From contig NZ_CP080524.1 in the NCBI RefSeq assembly GCF_024746795.1, positions 3,574,001 through 3,638,000 of the forward strand: 64,000 nt of DNA, in the 5' to 3' direction. Below, piece by piece: positions 44,465-53,305 of this stretch (position 1 is its first letter; every line of letters begins with the position of its first letter). The position numbers and the translations under genes were made by a program. The DNA is from Mesorhizobium sp. AR10. Its GTDB lineage: Bacteria; Pseudomonadota; Alphaproteobacteria; Rhizobiales; Rhizobiaceae. Under the pieces are notes generated by a model. The model was not told the DNA's origin. It was given only the letters and a program-made list of their open reading frames with translations, and made no database searches.

Positions 44465-45262
44465 ATGTACGCAGTCAACTACCACCGTGCCACCTCGGTC
44501 ACTGATGCAGCCAAGCTGATCAAGGCGGGCGATGCGAAGCTCTTGTCGGGCGGCATGACGCTGATCCCCGCCATGAAGACGCGGCTCGCGGCACCCTCCG
44601 ATCTTATCGACCTGTCGCGGATCAAGGAGCTGCAAGGCGTCAAGGCGTCGGGCAAGACCATCACCATCGGCGCCGCCACGACACACCACGATGTCGCCAA
44701 TGACGAGAAGCTCAAGAGGGCCTGTCCGGCGCTCGCCCATCTGGCGTCGCTGATCGGCGATCCGGCGGTGCGTCACAAGGGAACGATCGGCGGCTCGATC
44801 GCTAACAACGATCCGGCAGCCGACTATCCGGCAGCACTGCTGGCGCTGGGCGCGACCATCGTCACCAACAAGCGCGAGATCACCGCCGACAAATTCTTCA
44901 AGGGCCTGTTCGAGACAGCTCTGAAGGATGGCGAGATCGTTACCGCGGTGACCTTCACCGCACCGGCCAAGGCAGCTTATGAAAAGTTCCGCAACCCGGC
45001 ATCGCGCTACGCGATCGTCGGCGTGTTCGTGGCCAAGGGCAAGGACGGGGTCAGCGTTGCCGTCACTGGCGCCGGCGACGACGGCGTCTTCCGCTCGAAG
45101 GAGATCGAGGCGGTGCTTGTCAAGAATTTCGCGGCCGCGGCGCTCGAAGGCGTGAAAGTGCCGGCGAAGAATTTGATGAGCGACATCCATGCCTCGGCGG
45201 ACTACCGCGCCAATCTGATCGCGGTGATGGCCAAGCGCGCGGTGGCTGCCGCCAACGCCTGA
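44465..45262 (+). CDS. coxM: CoxM-like FAD-binding subunit
   Basis: 265 residues of the molybdopterin-dehydrogenase FAD-binding family. The FAD-pyrophosphate motif AKLLSGGMTLIPAMK is near residue 28, and the second motif VRHKGTIGGSIANNDPAADYPA, whose TIGGSIANNDP core is clear, lies near residue 102. It takes electrons from CoxS to reduce an external acceptor. Last gene of the cox operon; a strong terminator follows. Confidence 0.88.
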   Translation: MYAVNYHRATSVTDAAKLIKAGDAKLLSGGMTLIPAMKTRLAAPSDLIDLSRIKELQGVKASGKTITIGAATTHHDVANDEKLKRACPALAHLASLIGDPAVRHKGTIGGSIANNDPAADYPAALLALGATIVTNKREITADKFFKGLFETALKDGEIVTAVTFTAPAKAAYEKFRNPASRYAIVGVFVAKGKDGVSVAVTGAGDDGVFRSKEIEAVLVKNFAAAALEGVKVPAKNLMSDIHASADYRANLIAVMAKRAVAAANA

Positions 45263-45283
45263 TTGCTGGCGATACCATGAATG

Positions 45284-45309
45284 AAAAAGGGGCCTCGCGG
45301 CCCCTTTTT
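45284..45309 (+). terminator. Rho-independent terminator after coxM
   Basis: AAAAAGGGGCC, loop TCGC, GGCCCCTTTTT: an eleven-base perfect arm ending in a T run, 21 bases after the coxM stop. The structure is symmetric, so it could also end the convergent SRPBCC gene. Confidence 0.9.
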
Positions 45310-45334
45310 CGTAACATCGGCATCAAGATTGTCG

Positions 45335-45820
45335 CTACACGGCCTTGCTTTTTCGTGCCGCCAGATAGCGGCGCAGGCCGGCTTCGCCGCGCGGTGTCGT
45401 CCAGCGATGATTCCAGGCAAAGGCGGGTCGCAGCAGCGGCGCCAGGAATTTCAGGATCGGCCTTTCCACAGTCACCTGCCAGGTCAGTCTGACATGCGTG
45501 CCCGCACTCAACGGTGACAGTTCCGCGCGCCACAGCCCGTCGAAATCACCGATCGTCTTGACCCCAACGAGCTTGCCGGGTTCCATCTCGACCGCCTCGA
45601 TGATGAAATTCAGTTCGTAGGGCAGGGCGCCGCGTGCGCGGGCTCTTGCTCTTGAACCGACGATACCTTTGCCCTTCTTGTCGAGCGGCACGACCTCTTT
45701 GTAGACATCGCCCCACCACAGCGGCAGCAGCTCGGCGTCGGACAGTACGTCCCACACCTCTTGCGGTGTTGCTTCAGGGATGTCCCAGCTCTCGTCGAAG
45801 CGGAAGACGTTGCTCGGCAT
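45335..45820 (-). CDS. SRPBCC-family (polyketide cyclase-like) protein
   Basis: 161 residues of the START/SRPBCC helix-grip fold. [33 protein letters not shown] and [19 protein letters not shown] follow the family's strand and helix pattern. It binds an unknown hydrophobic ligand. It is convergent with coxM and shares its terminator, but I see no evidence that it works with the cox operon. Confidence 0.75.
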   Translation of the reverse strand: MPSNVFRFDESWDIPEATPQEVWDVLSDAELLPLWWGDVYKEVVPLDKKGKGIVGSRARARARGALPYELNFIIEAVEMEPGKLVGVKTIGDFDGLWRAELSPLSAGTHVRLTWQVTVERPILKFLAPLLRPAFAWNHRWTTPRGEAGLRRYLAARKSKAV

Positions 45821-45895
45821 GGTGTTTCGCCCTGCTGGCGGAAACGCTTATTTTAGCTGCAGCTTCTTTATGGTGCCAGTGCCATTGCTGCCGGT

Positions 45896-46393
45896 TCAGA
45901 CAGCGATCTGCCGCACATAGTAACGCACCGCCTTCTTGCCGCCGTGGATCACTGCGTCGCCGACCTCGGCGAAGCCGAGCGCGGCGTGAAAGGCATCCGA
46001 GGCCGGATTGGGCGGGTCGACATTCACCTCGCATGTGACAATGGTGTGGCCGGCGCGCGAAACGTGGTCGAACAGATCCTCGTAGAGCCGGCGGGCATGG
46101 CCGCGGCCGCGCGCCGCGTTTGCGACGACGACGCGGTCGACATAGACGAAGCGCTGGTAGCGCTCACGGAACCAGAGGAAGTTCGGACTGTCGTAATGGG
46201 CATCCTGGTCGAAGGTCATGATGAAGGCTTCGAGCGCGCCGATACGGCGGACGTAAAACGCTTCGCGCAGCAGAAAGGACAGCCGCTCGCGTTCGAGCCA
46301 TGACAGTTCGGCCGCATGCTCGTTGTTGAGCGCCAGGATTGCCGGTTCGTCTTCCGCCGAGACGCGGCTGATCGGAGAGGGTGCAGCAATCAT
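45896..46393 (-). CDS. GNAT-family N-acetyltransferase
   Basis: 165 residues. The acetyl-CoA-binding motif A reads VYVDRVVVANAARGRGHARRLY; motif B follows near FHAALGFAEVGD. The substrate is unknown. The first codons (ATGA) overlap the end of cutC by four bases, a sign of translational coupling on the minus strand. Confidence 0.83.
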   Translation of the reverse strand: MIAAPSPISRVSAEDEPAILALNNEHAAELSWLERERLSFLLREAFYVRRIGALEAFIMTFDQDAHYDSPNFLWFRERYQRFVYVDRVVVANAARGRGHARRLYEDLFDHVSRAGHTIVTCEVNVDPPNPASDAFHAALGFAEVGDAVIHGGKKAVRYYVRQIAV

Positions 46394-47148
46394 GCCTTGG
46401 CCGCCGCGATCGTCGCCGCCACCAGCCCTGCGTCGGTCACGGTGGTGCGGTACTCGCGGTCGAGGTCGGTGCCGCCCATGCCGACATCGGGATTGCGGTA
46501 GCGCATGGCGCTGGGCACGTCTTTGAGCGCGGCGAAATGCATTTCAGTCAGCCCGGTTTTTCTGCGCACCTCGGCGATGTTTTCGGGGTCGAGCGCGCCG
46601 CAGCCGAGAATGATGATGCGGCTCCCCGCCTGGCGGACCAGATCCGCCAACAGGTCCGTGCCTTCCAGCGCCGTATCGCGCTGGCCGCTGGTCAGCACGC
46701 GACCGACCTTGCAGCGGATCAGCGCTTCAATTGCCTCGGCTGGGTCGCGCGTCATGTCGAAGGCGCGGTGGCAAGTGACGTTCAGGGAGCCGGCGGCCCG
46801 TACCAGTTCGATCATCCGCCCTTCGTCGATGCTGCCGTCCGCGTTCAGGCAGCCGACGACGACACCGGCCACGCCGAGATCTCTGAACGCGCTCACATCC
46901 GCGAGCATCGAACGATACTCAGCCTCGCCATAGAGAAAATCGCCGCCGCGCGGCCGCACGATGACGTGGAACGGAATGGTCGCGAGCTCAAGTGCGGCGC
47001 GCACTGTGCCGAGGCTCGGCGTGATGCCGCCCTCGACCAGGCTGGCGCACAATTCGACCCGGTCGGCGCCGGCGGCTTGCGCGGCCAAAAGGCCGTCAAT
47101 GCCTTCGACGCAGATTTCGATCAGCGGCAGGCGAAAGGCTTGTGTCAA
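46390..47148 (-). CDS. cutC: CutC-family protein
   Basis: 252 residues with a TIM-barrel fold: IEICVEGIDGLLAAQAAGADRVELC at the N terminus (core AGADRVELC), GGITPSLG, VIVRPRGGDFLYG, VTCHRAFDM and RVLTSGQRDTALEG. The family was first linked with copper homeostasis in E. coli, but that role is disputed. It overlaps the GNAT gene downstream by four bases. Confidence 0.87.
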   Translation of the reverse strand: MTQAFRLPLIEICVEGIDGLLAAQAAGADRVELCASLVEGGITPSLGTVRAALELATIPFHVIVRPRGGDFLYGEAEYRSMLADVSAFRDLGVAGVVVGCLNADGSIDEGRMIELVRAAGSLNVTCHRAFDMTRDPAEAIEALIRCKVGRVLTSGQRDTALEGTDLLADLVRQAGSRIIILGCGALDPENIAEVRRKTGLTEMHFAALKDVPSAMRYRNPDVGMGGTDLDREYRTTVTDAGLVAATIAAAKA

Positions 47149-47561
47149 AAGGGCAATCCATCCATCATTTCGCGGACAGCCCTAGCATCGGGCCGATTGC
47201 CGCGAAAGCGGGAAAAGCGCACCGCCGTTTGGGCCAAGGTCGACCAGGGGTGGCAGACGCATGCCCGCCGAATTTGCCGGATGTGGCGAGCAGCCAGATA
47301 GACGGATGGCGCGCAGAGGTCGAATTGCACATCCGCCAGCGATCATTCATCTGGTCGGTGGATGCGCTGGATCAGAAGCCGGCACATCGGTGATCGAATG
47401 GCAGATGCGCCCGACGACATTCCCGGACGCACGTCAAGGCGGTGATTTTCAACCGGTTCGTCGGGTGCAGACTTTTTTATTATTGGAACCTAATATGCCC
47501 GCACGGATTGAATTGTGGTTTTGTGAGCCGTTCATTGTTACCGCTACAAACAGGGCATTGC
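47149..47561. other. 413-base stretch without a recognisable gene
   Basis: Between cutC and the PilZ gene there is no open frame with convincing protein features. An AT-rich patch (TTTTTTATTATTGGAACC near 47470) is likely the promoter region of the PilZ gene. I see no repeat or RNA structure. Confidence 0.4.
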
Positions 47562-47837
47562 ATGGAACCAATCGACCCCAAAGAAGAGCGTCGCCTCCAT
47601 CTCCGCCTGGGTGTGCTTAAGCACGCAACCATACTGGCGGGAGCCCAGAACGCTGAAATAACCTGCTCGGTTAGAAATCAGCACAAGCACGGCGCCGAAT
47701 TGCGGGTCGCTCCCGATGCGTCAGTCCCAGATCGTTTTCTCCTTCATGTGCCCGTCGACGGAGTCACCTATCAGACGGTGGTGCGTTGGCGAAAGAACGA
47801 CCGGCTTGGTGTCCAATTTTTCGGCGTGACGCGTTAA
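47562..47837 (+). CDS. PilZ-domain-like small protein
   Basis: 91 residues. The N-terminal RRLHLRLGVLKHATI resembles the RxxxR start of a PilZ domain, and a core of beta strands follows to WRKNDRLGVQFFG, a common PilZ ending. The second c-di-GMP motif (D/NxSxxG) is replaced by KHGAEL, so nucleotide binding is doubtful. The ATG at 47562 is preferred over an upstream start at 47442. Confidence 0.65.
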   Translation: MEPIDPKEERRLHLRLGVLKHATILAGAQNAEITCSVRNQHKHGAELRVAPDASVPDRFLLHVPVDGVTYQTVVRWRKNDRLGVQFFGVTR

Positions 47838-48021
47838 GCGCAAACTTCATTCGGCTGGGAGGGCGGTTTGTGCCTGAGCAGCAATGAGGCAGCCCGCCTA
47901 TCTGTCGTGACCGGCCGCCGTCGGGCCTGACGGCGAGACGATGAATGAAGTCCTCGACCCGGCGCAAGCTTGCAAGCCCCGGCGGGATGAACCGACCGGG
48001 GCAAGATCAAGCGGCTAGCTG

Positions 48022-48345
48022 CTAAAGCCAAACCCAGACCCAAACACGCCGGCGATAGCACCGGGTGTACCGGCGGCCATATCGCCAATAGCGGCGGCAG
48101 ACCCTTCTCCAGACGCGTCGCCTGTGCCGCCTGTGCCGCCTGTGCGACCGATGGGAGACAGGTTGCAATTCTGCCTGAGTGTCTTCGTCCTCGAAGACCT
48201 CTTTGTCAGGTGCATCGAGTTCATCGAGAATGCCACTACTGGCGCCTGGAACACCTGCCACCGCGTTGATAGGCCGAATTGCGCTCGCAAGAGCGGCTGC
48301 CCCTGCAATGCCCAACATTCCTGTCAAAAACAAGCGCCGTTCCAT
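48022..48345 (-). CDS. Tat-exported arginine-rich small protein
   Basis: 107 residues. The N terminus MERRLFLTGMLGIAGAAALA has the twin-arginine pattern RRLFL and a hydrophobic stretch. A short acidic linker (PDKEVFEDEDTQ) is followed by a tail in which 19 of 39 residues are Arg, with His, Tyr and Trp between, ending VWVWVWL. Similar proteins of Mesorhizobium are called protamine-like, without a known role. The open frame extends upstream to 48411, but the ATG at 48345 begins the signal. Stand-alone gene. Confidence 0.68.
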   Translation of the reverse strand: MERRLFLTGMLGIAGAAALASAIRPINAVAGVPGASSGILDELDAPDKEVFEDEDTQAELQPVSHRSHRRHRRHRRRVWRRVCRRYWRYGRRYTRCYRRRVWVWVWL

Positions 48346-48435
48346 AGAAAACCTCCTATCTTCCAGCCGTGAAACAACGTTCACAACGGGGAGATAGCGC
48401 AGTGAATACAAAAGCCCAGAGTTGTATCCACCTCC

Positions 48436-48876
48436 TTATGCGGTAGCATCCGGCGGCAGTTCGAACAGATTGGCGCCATTCTCCCGGCCTCGTTCGAAAT
48501 AGCCGATTATTCGAAACCATCTTGCGACGTCCGGTCTCTCAATCCAGCTGCGCGAGTGAATGGGAAGATTGCCGGCGAGCGCCTGGATCTGGCGAATGTG
48601 CCGCTTGCAGAAGCGAACCGTGGCGGCACTGAAGAAATCCTCCCGTGCAGCAAACAGCGTATCTGCAGCGTCGCTATGCTCATGCCAGGCGATGAGCGCC
48701 ACGGTCTTTTCACCCTGCACAAGCGCATGAGCACGGCCTTCTTTCAAGTTCATCATCAGATTGTCGTACGCGATCTTGCTGTCTTTGCCGGCCGCTGCGT
48801 ACTCATCCGACATCCGCTTGGACAGACCCCGGAAGACCTCCTCGAGATCCCCGACCGTTGCTGCGCGTGCTCTCAT
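48436..48876 (-). CDS. Small protein resembling phage GNAT-like DUF2833 proteins
   Basis: 146 residues starting MRARAATVGDLEEVFRGLSK. The pattern (N-terminal RPATxxDL-type, ALVQGEKTVALIAWHEHS, and FCKRHIRQIQAL) resembles the acetyltransferase-like DUF2833 family found in phages and prophages. No other phage genes lie nearby. It may be a prophage remnant or a free-standing member. Function unknown. Confidence 0.55.
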   Translation of the reverse strand: MRARAATVGDLEEVFRGLSKRMSDEYAAAGKDSKIAYDNLMMNLKEGRAHALVQGEKTVALIAWHEHSDAADTLFAAREDFFSAATVRFCKRHIRQIQALAGNLPIHSRSWIERPDVARWFRIIGYFERGRENGANLFELPPDATA

Positions 48877-49068
48877 TTCTCCTCCTAGAGCCCCAGCAGG
48901 CAGTTTGCCCTAAGGATAGGGCATCACCAAGCAAATCAAATCCGCATCAGCCCGATGCGGGGCAAAAATTGGTTTGTCTGGTGAGACCGACCCAGCGGCC
49001 CGAAACCGACGCTCGGAAGGCGAGCCGTTGCCCTAGGCCCGCGACGGGCCGACATGCGCACGTGCATG

Positions 49069-49500
49069 CTACTGGCGCAGCACCGTGTTCTTGGTGCCTT
49101 CTTCAACCTGATCGATCACCAGCAGCTTGACTGGACCGGTGCCGACATTGGTGGCCTGATGCCACTGTCCGATCATTTCGACGATGAAATCGCCGGTCTT
49201 GTAAGTATTGCTCTTGCCGGTCTCGACGTTCGTGACCTGAAGCGTTCCGGCCTGGACATAGGCGTAGCGCGGAAACGGATGCTTGTGTACCGGCAAGGTC
49301 GCACCGGGGGCGATGTCATAAGTGGAAACCAGGACCTGTACGTTCTTCTGCGGCAGCGTGATCGGCTGCCCGGACGCCGTCTCGGTGCGTGACGCAAGCG
49401 GCGTGACGACGACTGGCGTTCCGCTGCTGTCCAGCGCTTGTGCGGCGTTCGCAAATAAACCGGCCGCGAGCAGCAGCGTCGATGCCATGATCTTTTGCAT
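49069..49500 (-). CDS. Exported cupin-domain protein
   Basis: 143 residues with a signal peptide (MQKIMASTLLLAAGLFANAAQA). The cupin motif 1 reads PVHKHPFPRYAYVQAGTLQV and motif 2 GDFIVEMIGQWHQATNVG, giving two His and a possible third metal ligand. Ligand and reaction are unknown. It stands alone on the minus strand. Confidence 0.8.
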   Translation of the reverse strand: MQKIMASTLLLAAGLFANAAQALDSSGTPVVVTPLASRTETASGQPITLPQKNVQVLVSTYDIAPGATLPVHKHPFPRYAYVQAGTLQVTNVETGKSNTYKTGDFIVEMIGQWHQATNVGTGPVKLLVIDQVEEGTKNTVLRQ

Positions 49501-49701
49501 TGTTTCCTCGCAACCCGTCCTTCAGCATCGCGCAGCGAGCATCTGCGCGCAAGCGTCTCGCTTTCAGGGGCAGCCAGCAGGTTTGGTCAAATGGCAGCCC
49601 AATATCCCGAGAGTGCGTAGCCGCGCGTGCCGGTGGGGATCTGCGAAAGAAGCATCGCATCAGAGCCTGGTGATGGTTGGGGCCAAAGGATAGCGCTGAT
49701 T

Positions 49702-49803
49702 TCAACCGATCACGAAGCCAGCCAACAGGACCGCAAGCAGGACGGAGAGGGGTACAGCAAGAAGCCAACCAGCCTCCAAAATGCTGTTTTGCCGGTTCTC
49801 CAT
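49702..49803 (-). CDS. Possible 33-residue membrane peptide
   Basis: A short frame, MENRQNSILEAGWLL followed by VPLSVLLAVLLAGFVIG, gives a single hydrophobic helix. AGGAG lies eleven bases upstream. Such small membrane peptides are common but difficult to prove. A start at 49821 or 49890 would lengthen it. Confidence 0.3.
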   Translation of the reverse strand: MENRQNSILEAGWLLAVPLSVLLAVLLAGFVIG

Positions 49804-49949
49804 TAGCTCATGTCTCCTCATGCTCGATTTGACCCCGCGGCGGCTGATGGTGCCTTCGTCGAATTCCTCAAAGGGCCGACGGGGCGCCATTGATATCGTT
49901 CCGTTCCCGAAGCAATCGAGCCCGATTGCCGTACGGTGGCGGGCTTTGG

Positions 49950-50019
49950 TGCACCCGGCAGGGATCGAACCTGCATCTGCCCTGGGAGACTTGCTCTATC
50001 CTGGTTGAGCTACGAATGC
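49950..50019 (-). tRNA. tRNA-like gene with a contracted anticodon arm
   Basis: Acceptor GCATTCG/CGGGTGC, D arm GCTC...GAGC and T arm GCAGG-TTCGATC-CCTGC are well formed, and CCA is encoded at 49947-49949. Between D and T arms only 18 bases remain (normal about 23). They fold weakly as TCT-CCCAGGGC-AGA, so no clear anticodon can be assigned. Probably a decayed tRNA, or a phage-type one. Confidence 0.55.
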
Positions 50020-50426
50020 GAATATTGGCACGCTAAGGCAGTAAGGTCGTTTGATCAATTTAGGCTTGGGGGCAACCGACACCTGCAATGGGCGTAGGTC
50101 AGGCAGCGCTGGTACTGATCTAACGAATCGCAAGATGTTGCCGTGCCGGTACCTTCTCGCTCGCTCTTGAGAAGGGCGAAGTCCGGACAAAGACCTGACC
50201 GACAACGGTATTCCTTGCTGCTACCTCGCCGCATGTGCGAGGAGGGCCTGCTCGTGAAGGTGAGCCATGGGCGCTACCGTGCGGCAGTTTCCCTAAGCGG
50301 TTGACGGCACGTACGAACGGCTCTTGAGGATGCAGGAGGCCCGACGGGACACCGCCTGATAGAAGGTTCCGGACTCTTCGGTAGCTCTGAATTGAGTTTA
50401 CGATTGGTCGCAGCTTGAGCTCGGGT
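50020..50426. other. Gene-poor stretch with a possible winged-helix remnant
   Basis: No intact gene. A frame from 50218 to the stop at 50304 reads LLPRRMCEEGLLVKVSHGRY, like the wing of an HTH protein (EEGL..KVxxGRY). It lacks a proper start, so at most it is a decayed gene end. Nothing else is recognisable. Confidence 0.3.
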
Positions 50427-52259
50427 TCAGTCTGCGATGTCGAGGCCGGCTTTCCGCAGCGAGCCGAGGAAAAGCTCGACGTCTTGCGAACGGGCCAACC
50501 GTGTCGAAACCATCTGGCGCATGCTCTTCACCAAATCAGGTTGATTTTGGTTCAGCCATTCAACCTCGCGATCAGCCTCGATTTTGTATCCTGCTTCGCC
50601 GAAAACAGCAGCAGCAATCACATGGTAGATCGGGTTGGAAGGAGCCGGCGATTTCTTGATCCACGTGGCTGCCTGCGGATGGTCGCCGCTGAAATAGGCG
50701 CAAAGTGCCAGATCCGCCTCGTAGTACGCCGAGGAGCCCGGATTGCGTTGGCGCGCCTCCGCAATCAACTGGCATCCGTCATGCCAATTTCCGGAAACCG
50801 CAAGGCGCTGTCCATATTCGCCCATAAACTCGGTGTCGTTCGGGTTGATGGTCAAAGTCTGCTTGCCCACTTTCAATGCCGCATCGATCTCCTTGTGGAA
50901 ATAGAGCGCAACCATTTCTGCCTGGCGCCCCCGGATGTTGACAGGGTCAACCCCCACAGACCGCCTTGCTGCCGCCAAGGCGCGCTCGAGCGCGGCGGCG
51001 GACAATGCAGGGTCGCGTGGAAACTCGAATCGATAGTCATCTATGTAGATCAGCGACAGAAGGCCCCAGGCGGTGGCGTAAGTAGGAAAGCGGTCCACCG
51101 CCTTCTCGAGGCAAGCTCGTACCGATGAACGGCTTTCTGCATCGACATCGACCCGATATTCATAGAAGGAAAGCGTGCAGGAATAGGCGGCCCAATCGTC
51201 GGGCGGATTGTCGACGCGGAGATTGGCATCCGCCTGGAAGATGACGCCATATGCCTGGGCCAGGCTCGTCGATACATTGCGCGCGATGTCGGTCTGGGCT
51301 TGCCAAAGCTCAGCTACGTTCAGACCGCCATCATAACTCTCGGCCCACAGAACAGAGCCGTCCCCCCGGTTGAGCAGCCGGACCCGAAGCCGAAAGGCGT
51401 CGACCGACAGGTTGACGCTTCCTGCCAGGACAAATCGTGGTGGCGAGACCGACGTATCGGCTCCGTTTGCGACCGACTCCACGACGACGACGTCCTTGAA
51501 CTTGGAAAGATGGCTGACGACTTCCTGCTTCAATCCACTCGCGATGGCTGCCGCGGCGTTTGTGCCGGTTAGATCGTCAAATGACTCGACCAGCACGCGC
51601 GGTATTTCCGGCGCGCCCGATCTGGCAGAGGGCCACCACCATGCCAATACAGATGCTCCTGCCGCGAGAAGGGCCACAAGCGCGGCCGGCAGCAGCAGTC
51701 GTGACGCCATCCGCCGAACCCGAGGTTCAGCGATTGTCGGAGAAACAACCGGCACCGGGAGTTCCGCCAAAGGCTGTTGCGAGCGAAGCGAGAAGACGGG
51801 GACGTAGCCACCCTTTGGAATCGTGATGAGAATTGGGTCGGTGTGTCCGGACGTCAGATAATAACGCTCGAGCGCACGCCTGAGGTGGCCAGCCTCGATG
51901 CGGACGATTGGATCCGTCTGAGGGTCAAACGACTCACCGCGGCCGAACACTTCGACCGCGATCGAATAGGCCTTGATGCGATCGCCGCGTCCCGACAATG
52001 CCTCCTCAACCACATGACTGAGGAAACGGTGCTCGCGCCCGGTGGCATCGAAGTCTGGACTATTGAGGATCAGGGCAATCTGGGCGCGGCAATCCTCAAT
52101 AGGGAGAGCATGCTCCCCTATGGAGAATGTTCCAGTCTGGACCAAATTACCCTCGTTCGATCCTGCAACCGTGGGTTCTTGCGCCTGTGTGGTTACATGG
52201 TCTCCCACGTAACTTACATTCCACTGCTGGCTTTCGGCAATATAATTCGATCGGAGCAA
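50427..52259 (-). CDS. Membrane-anchored TPR regulator with TolB-like domain
   Basis: 610 residues. The cytoplasmic N-terminal part has DPQTDPIVRIEAGHLRRALE and TIPKGGYVPVF, typical of a rhizobial regulator family. A transmembrane helix (about 190-210, LLLPAALVALLAAGASVLAW) is followed by a TolB-N-like beta domain (IPRVLVESFDDLTGTNAAAA, FVLAGSVNLSVDAFRLRVRL) and TPR repeats from about 370. It resembles the accessory halves of adenylate-cyclase-like regulators but has no cyclase. The start may be downstream: a GTAAGTTAC site lies inside the first codons, and a TTG at 52145 follows GAGGG. Confidence 0.72.
   Translation of the reverse strand: MLRSNYIAESQQWNVSYVGDHVTTQAQEPTVAGSNEGNLVQTGTFSIGEHALPIEDCRAQIALILNSPDFDATGREHRFLSHVVEEALSGRGDRIKAYSIAVEVFGRGESFDPQTDPIVRIEAGHLRRALERYYLTSGHTDPILITIPKGGYVPVFSLRSQQPLAELPVPVVSPTIAEPRVRRMASRLLLPAALVALLAAGASVLAWWWPSARSGAPEIPRVLVESFDDLTGTNAAAAIASGLKQEVVSHLSKFKDVVVVESVANGADTSVSPPRFVLAGSVNLSVDAFRLRVRLLNRGDGSVLWAESYDGGLNVAELWQAQTDIARNVSTSLAQAYGVIFQADANLRVDNPPDDWAAYSCTLSFYEYRVDVDAESRSSVRACLEKAVDRFPTYATAWGLLSLIYIDDYRFEFPRDPALSAAALERALAAARRSVGVDPVNIRGRQAEMVALYFHKEIDAALKVGKQTLTINPNDTEFMGEYGQRLAVSGNWHDGCQLIAEARQRNPGSSAYYEADLALCAYFSGDHPQAATWIKKSPAPSNPIYHVIAAAVFGEAGYKIEADREVEWLNQNQPDLVKSMRQMVSTRLARSQDVELFLGSLRKAGLDIAD
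52205..52222 (+). promoter_or_regulatory. GTAA-N-TTAC site 1, upstream of the small gene at 52318
   Basis: CCACGTAACTTACATTCC. The core GTAAcTTAC is a 9-base palindrome and the flank TACATTCC/ACGTAAC is shared with two other sites. It lies about 100 bases before the small gene on the plus strand and inside or just before the divergent TPR regulator. Confidence 0.45.
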
Positions 52260-52284
52260 GAATCGGACCGGCGCTCAGATCAAA

Positions 52285-52300
52285 AAAATATCGATATTTT
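52285..52300. promoter_or_regulatory. AT-rich perfect palindrome upstream of the small gene
   Basis: AAAATATCGATATTTT is a 16-base exact palindrome in a GC-rich genome, 18 bases before the ATG at 52318. Upstream, TATAAT at about 52242 is a good -10 element. The palindrome is a likely operator or an RNA fold near the ribosome site. Confidence 0.45.
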
Positions 52301-52317
52301 ATTCAAATCAATGCGAT

Positions 52318-52506
52318 ATGACAAAAGAAGACTGGCCAGCTTATAGACAACAAGCGGTCTCGCCGGAAGTAGGCCTGTTTCCGCAGTTTGAACTGGCGAT
52401 CCGTCATCTGGTGCATCGGAGCGAGAGCTTTCGTGATATATGTAAGGAACTTGCGGCACCCGGGCTTGCGCTTTCAGGAGGGCACTACGCAAATGTCCAA
52501 TCGTAG
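52318..52506 (+). CDS. Small protein sharing the SRSExFRDICxEL motif, short form
   Basis: 62 residues. FELAIRHLVHRSESFRDICK is close to the segment EFAIRKLISRSEAFRDICEE of the protein at 59634, followed by ALSG versus ALSN. The other protein continues for about 40 more residues; this one ends soon, its last 14 bases overlapping the start of the beta-barrel gene. It may be a truncated copy or a short member. I do not know a function. Confidence 0.55.
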   Translation: MTKEDWPAYRQQAVSPEVGLFPQFELAIRHLVHRSESFRDICKELAAPGLALSGGHYANVQS

Positions 52507-53272
52507 GAGCAAAACTTTAGGCGCGGCCGCATTGTTGATGCTCACCGGTCCTGCGTTTGCCGCCGACGTTCCGGATGCAGCCCCGCCGATCGAGCACAGC
52601 TGGCGGTTCCAGGTCTCCCTGTATGGATGGGCGACGGCAATAAACGGTGATGTCGGCATTCGCGGCCTGCCTCCGGCAAACGTGGACATCAGCGCCTGGG
52701 ACGCAATCCAGCATCTCGATGCTGTGCCGGTAGCTGGCTCCATTCTTGCTACCGATGGCACATGGCTTTTTTATTCGGACGCAATGTGGGTGAAGGTTGC
52801 CGCCGACGCGAATGTCGGACCGCTGACGGGATCGGTCCGCTTTGAGCAGGAGGAAGTGCTTGTAACCGGACTGGTGGGGCACAGCCTGCCGGTCAACATT
52901 CCCGACCTGGAATTGTTCGCGACGGCGGGGCTGCGCTATCAGCACTACAGCGTGAACCTCTCCATAGATCCCGCCCTTTTCCCTGGAACAAGCCGCAGCG
53001 GCTCCAAGGGCTGGGTGGATCCCATCATTGGCCTGGCTGCTCACTACGACATCGACGATCGCTGGTTCATCAACGCCATGGCCGATATCGGCGGGTTTGG
53101 CGTGAGTTCCGATTTCACGGCTCAGGGTTTTGCTGCTGTCGGTTACAACTGGACGCCAACGATATCGACCGCCCTGGGCTATCGAGTGCTCTACACCGAT
53201 TATCAGGACGGGGGCTTCAGCTATAACGTAACGCAGCACGGACTGTTTTCGAGCGTCGCATTCCGCTTTTAG
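52493..53272 (+). CDS. Outer-membrane beta-barrel protein
   Basis: 259 residues with a signal peptide (hydrophobic AAALLMLTGPAFA) and alternating-strand segments: WRFQVSLYGWATAINGDVG, LELFATAGLRYQHYSVNL, WFINAMADIGGFG, and a final aromatic, FSSVAFRF. An eight-stranded barrel is likely. It overlaps the small gene at 52318. AGGAGG lies eleven bases before the ATG at 52493. Role unknown. Confidence 0.78.
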   Translation: MSNRRSKTLGAAALLMLTGPAFAADVPDAAPPIEHSWRFQVSLYGWATAINGDVGIRGLPPANVDISAWDAIQHLDAVPVAGSILATDGTWLFYSDAMWVKVAADANVGPLTGSVRFEQEEVLVTGLVGHSLPVNIPDLELFATAGLRYQHYSVNLSIDPALFPGTSRSGSKGWVDPIIGLAAHYDIDDRWFINAMADIGGFGVSSDFTAQGFAAVGYNWTPTISTALGYRVLYTDYQDGGFSYNVTQHGLFSSVAFRF

Positions 53273-53305
53273 GACGGCTTCGGAACGGGGAGAGGTTTTG
53301 AGAAA

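Noticed and set aside
50218..50304. Intact winged-helix gene
   Set aside because: Only an ending of about 28 residues is visible, with no start or N-terminal domain.
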